Position numbers and translations under genes: made by a program. The notes under the pieces were generated by a model. That model saw only the letters and a list, made by a program, of their open reading frames with translations. It searched no databases and was not told the origin of the DNA. Shown here piece by piece: positions 6,682 to 7,895 of a stretch of 7,895 bases of DNA (position 1 is the stretch's first letter; every line of letters starts with the position of its first letter). Origin of the DNA: an uncultured Prevotellaceae bacterium (GTDB lineage Bacteria; Bacteroidota; Bacteroidia; Bacteroidales; Bacteroidaceae); NCBI GenBank assembly GCA_946403615.1, contig CAMJAO010000091.1, forward strand, positions 1 to 7,895. The letters run 5' to 3'.

Positions 6682-6716
6682 AAAAACAAGAATGCCCCCG
6701 ATCGGGGACATTCTTG
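6682..6716 (-). terminator. Strong intrinsic terminator after the decarboxylase-cupin gene
   Basis: A near-perfect 15-bp inverted repeat (6687-6701 with 6702-6716) is centred on GATC: CAAGAATGCCCCCGA on one side and TCGGGGACATTCTTG on the other, with one mismatch that is a G-U pair in minus-strand RNA. A five-base T-run follows on the minus strand (6686 to 6682). It lies about 40 bases after the stop codon at 6755. Confidence 0.9.
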
Positions 6717-6754
6717 AGGCGTAGATCTTATTATCGAGGCAGTTACGATTATTG

Positions 6755-7843
6755 TTACAGGTTGTTATAGGTCTCATCATCCACGGGTTCCAACCACTCG
6801 TTTGAGGCACCTTCCTGCACATCTTTGTGATAAGTCAGGTGCTGGAACCATGAGTCTTTTTGAGCACCGTGCCAGTGCTTGACGCCCTCTGGAACGGCGA
6901 TGATGGTGCCGGGAGTCATCTCGACAGCCTCCTTGCCCCATTCCTGATACCAACCGCGGCCGGAGACACAGATAAGTACCTGCACTTGTTTGTGATGGAC
7001 GTGCCAATTGTTACGGCAACGGGGTTCGAAGGTGACGTTGGCCATACCTCCCTCCATCTGGGCCAGATAACTGTTGCCCGTGAAGTATTGGGCGTATGCG
7101 GTGTTAGGCGCGCCTTTAGGCCAAACAGAAAAATCTACGGTTTGTACCGGGTTATAATTCTCGCCAAAAACAACGGCCAATGCGCCACGGAGGCGCTCGG
7201 CTTCCGCTGCGCCAATCTTTTTCTCCAACAGAGCGGGCATTTCTTTGAGAGCCTCATCGCTGACACCCATATTCCTTGCCCCTGACACATGGGCTTGCAG
7301 TTGTGGCTCACAGCCAGGCAAAGCCGATATAGCGGAGACGGTCACCACCTCGCGGTCGGCAAAAGTCAGGTTGTTGCGTGCGAATATATCACCGAAGAGA
7401 TGTGCTTTCAGATAGTAGTCGGTCTGTGGAGCGAAGGTGTATGTGAAGGGTTGTCCTCCACAAAGTTGCGTCTGCACCGTTGTGCCCTGTTTCAGCGCAT
7501 CGTAGTCCTTCGGCAGCGGGTCGGACTCGCGGCCTTCCACGACCCGTAGTCCTTTGTCTGTGCGCTCTTTGATGACCTGTTGCAATGCGCCCAAAGCATT
7601 CAGCGAACGCGGAAATCCCGTGTAAGCATATAAATGCGACAGAGCCTCTTTGGCCTCGCTCACGGTCAGTCCCTGCTCAAGTGCTTCGTTCAAGGCAGAT
7701 TTCAGTCCTTCGATGTTTCCTTTTGCCTCGTTGGCAGCGATAGCCACGAGTGCCTGTTGTTTCGTTGTCAGTGCCATGTTCTGTCCTTTTATTTGCACCA
7801 GCAGCAAGAAAAGTGCCGCCAGCATGATTGTTGTTTTTTTCAT
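6755..7843 (-). CDS. Exported carboxymuconolactone-decarboxylase-like protein with C-terminal cupin
   Basis: A 362-residue three-domain protein. Residues 1-21 (MKKTTIMLAALFLLLVQIKGQ) form a typical signal peptide, so it should work in the periplasm. The first carboxymuconolactone-decarboxylase-like domain (about 27-92) keeps EALSHLYAYTGFPRSLNAL. The second (about 145-230) keeps Glu165, Cys178 and His185 in the usual E-C-H order (REVVTVSAISALPGCEPQLQAH). The cupin (about 250-345) has NNWHVHHKQVQ with His281 and His283 and a second motif PEGVKHWHG with His323; Gln288 stands where the canonical metal-binding Glu is expected. Members of this superfamily include lactone decarboxylases and AhpD-like thiol peroxidase partners, so the reaction cannot be fixed. 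An oxidative or small-molecule detoxification role is a guess. It ends at its own terminator and appears separate from the downstream operon. Its promoter is not recognisable in the 52 bases upstream that are visible, although AAAGAG sits a few bases before the ATG. Confidence 0.92.
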   Translation of the reverse strand: MKKTTIMLAALFLLLVQIKGQNMALTTKQQALVAIAANEAKGNIEGLKSALNEALEQGLTVSEAKEALSHLYAYTGFPRSLNALGALQQVIKERTDKGLRVVEGRESDPLPKDYDALKQGTTVQTQLCGGQPFTYTFAPQTDYYLKAHLFGDIFARNNLTFADREVVTVSAISALPGCEPQLQAHVSGARNMGVSDEALKEMPALLEKKIGAAEAERLRGALAVVFGENYNPVQTVDFSVWPKGAPNTAYAQYFTGNSYLAQMEGGMANVTFEPRCRNNWHVHHKQVQVLICVSGRGWYQEWGKEAVEMTPGTIIAVPEGVKHWHGAQKDSWFQHLTYHKDVQEGASNEWLEPVDDETYNNL

Positions 7844-7851
7844 GTTCTCTT

Positions 7852-7872
7852 TATTTTAAAGTGGGCAGAGCA
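7852..7872. repeat. Short inverted repeat in the leader of the decarboxylase-cupin gene
   Basis: AAAGTG (7857-7862) is mirrored by CACTTT (7870-7875) around a seven-base loop. In minus-strand RNA this is a weak six-pair hairpin some 14 bases before the start codon. It may be chance; a role in translation is only possible. Confidence 0.25.
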
Positions 7873-7895
7873 CTTTTATCTTCAGAGCGTTCTCT

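Larger units (their letters stand above)
6442..6754. other. Gap between the cupin-protein gene and the MEMO-AMMECR1 gene
   Basis: This 313-base stretch carries no convincing gene. From high to low coordinates it holds the terminator of the cupin-protein gene (6682-6716), a second inverted repeat (6639-6678), an AT-rich tract (about 6548-6600), the promoter (6494-6525) and the leader of the fusion gene. Open frames crossing it on either strand are short and resemble nothing known to me. Confidence 0.8.

Noticed and set aside
6595..6822. Small minus-strand open frame of 75 codons running through the terminator
   Set aside because: It overlaps the 3' end of the decarboxylase-cupin gene in another frame and crosses the strong terminator stem.
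1..7895. CRISPR array, phage genes, toxin-antitoxin pair, transposase or tRNA
   Set aside because: No spaced identical repeats, no mobile-element proteins and no cloverleaf sequence were seen; all coding space is taken by five metabolic-type genes.

Overview
The window looks like the chromosome of a Bacteroidota member, most likely a Prevotella-type gut or rumen Bacteroidales. The main evidence is two promoters of the TTTG-N19/20-TAnnTTTG type in the gaps. Supporting evidence is weak or absent Shine-Dalgarno sequences, AT-rich spacers between moderately GC-rich genes, and short palindromic and heptamer repeats of a kind I associate with this group. The assignment to Prevotella is inference.

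All five genes lie on the minus strand, so transcription runs from high to low coordinates. From the right: (1) 7843-6755, an exported protein with two carboxymuconolactone-decarboxylase-like domains and a C-terminal cupin, closed by a strong intrinsic terminator at 6682-6716. (2) A 313-base gap (6442-6754) holding that terminator, a second inverted repeat and a promoter. (3) 6441-4876, a fusion of a MEMO domain and an AMMECR1 domain. (4) 4760-3894, the radical SAM enzyme that completes the AmmeMemoRadiSam set. (5) 3849-2221, a secreted type B carboxylesterase with its own terminator at 2163-2200. (6) A regulatory gap with a promoter at 2033-2064. (7) 1996 to beyond position 1, a GH94 cellobiose phosphorylase whose 3' end is outside the window.

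Genes 3 to 5 probably form one transcription unit. There is one recognisable promoter before the fusion gene, none in the 115-base and 44-base gaps that follow, and one terminator after the esterase. The MEMO, AMMECR1 and radical SAM trio is conserved across bacteria and archaea, but as far as I know its reaction is not established. It is the most interesting content here. The cellobiose phosphorylase is a separate unit for intracellular use of cellulose-derived disaccharide. The cupin protein is also a separate unit.

Oddities are a GC-rich palindromic repeat translated as part of the esterase signal peptide, a radical SAM protein that seems to lack the usual C-terminal cysteine tail, a hydrophobic N-terminus of uncertain status on the MEMO fusion, and a degenerate heptamer tandem repeat inside the operon. 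No RNA genes, insertion sequences or CRISPR arrays were seen.
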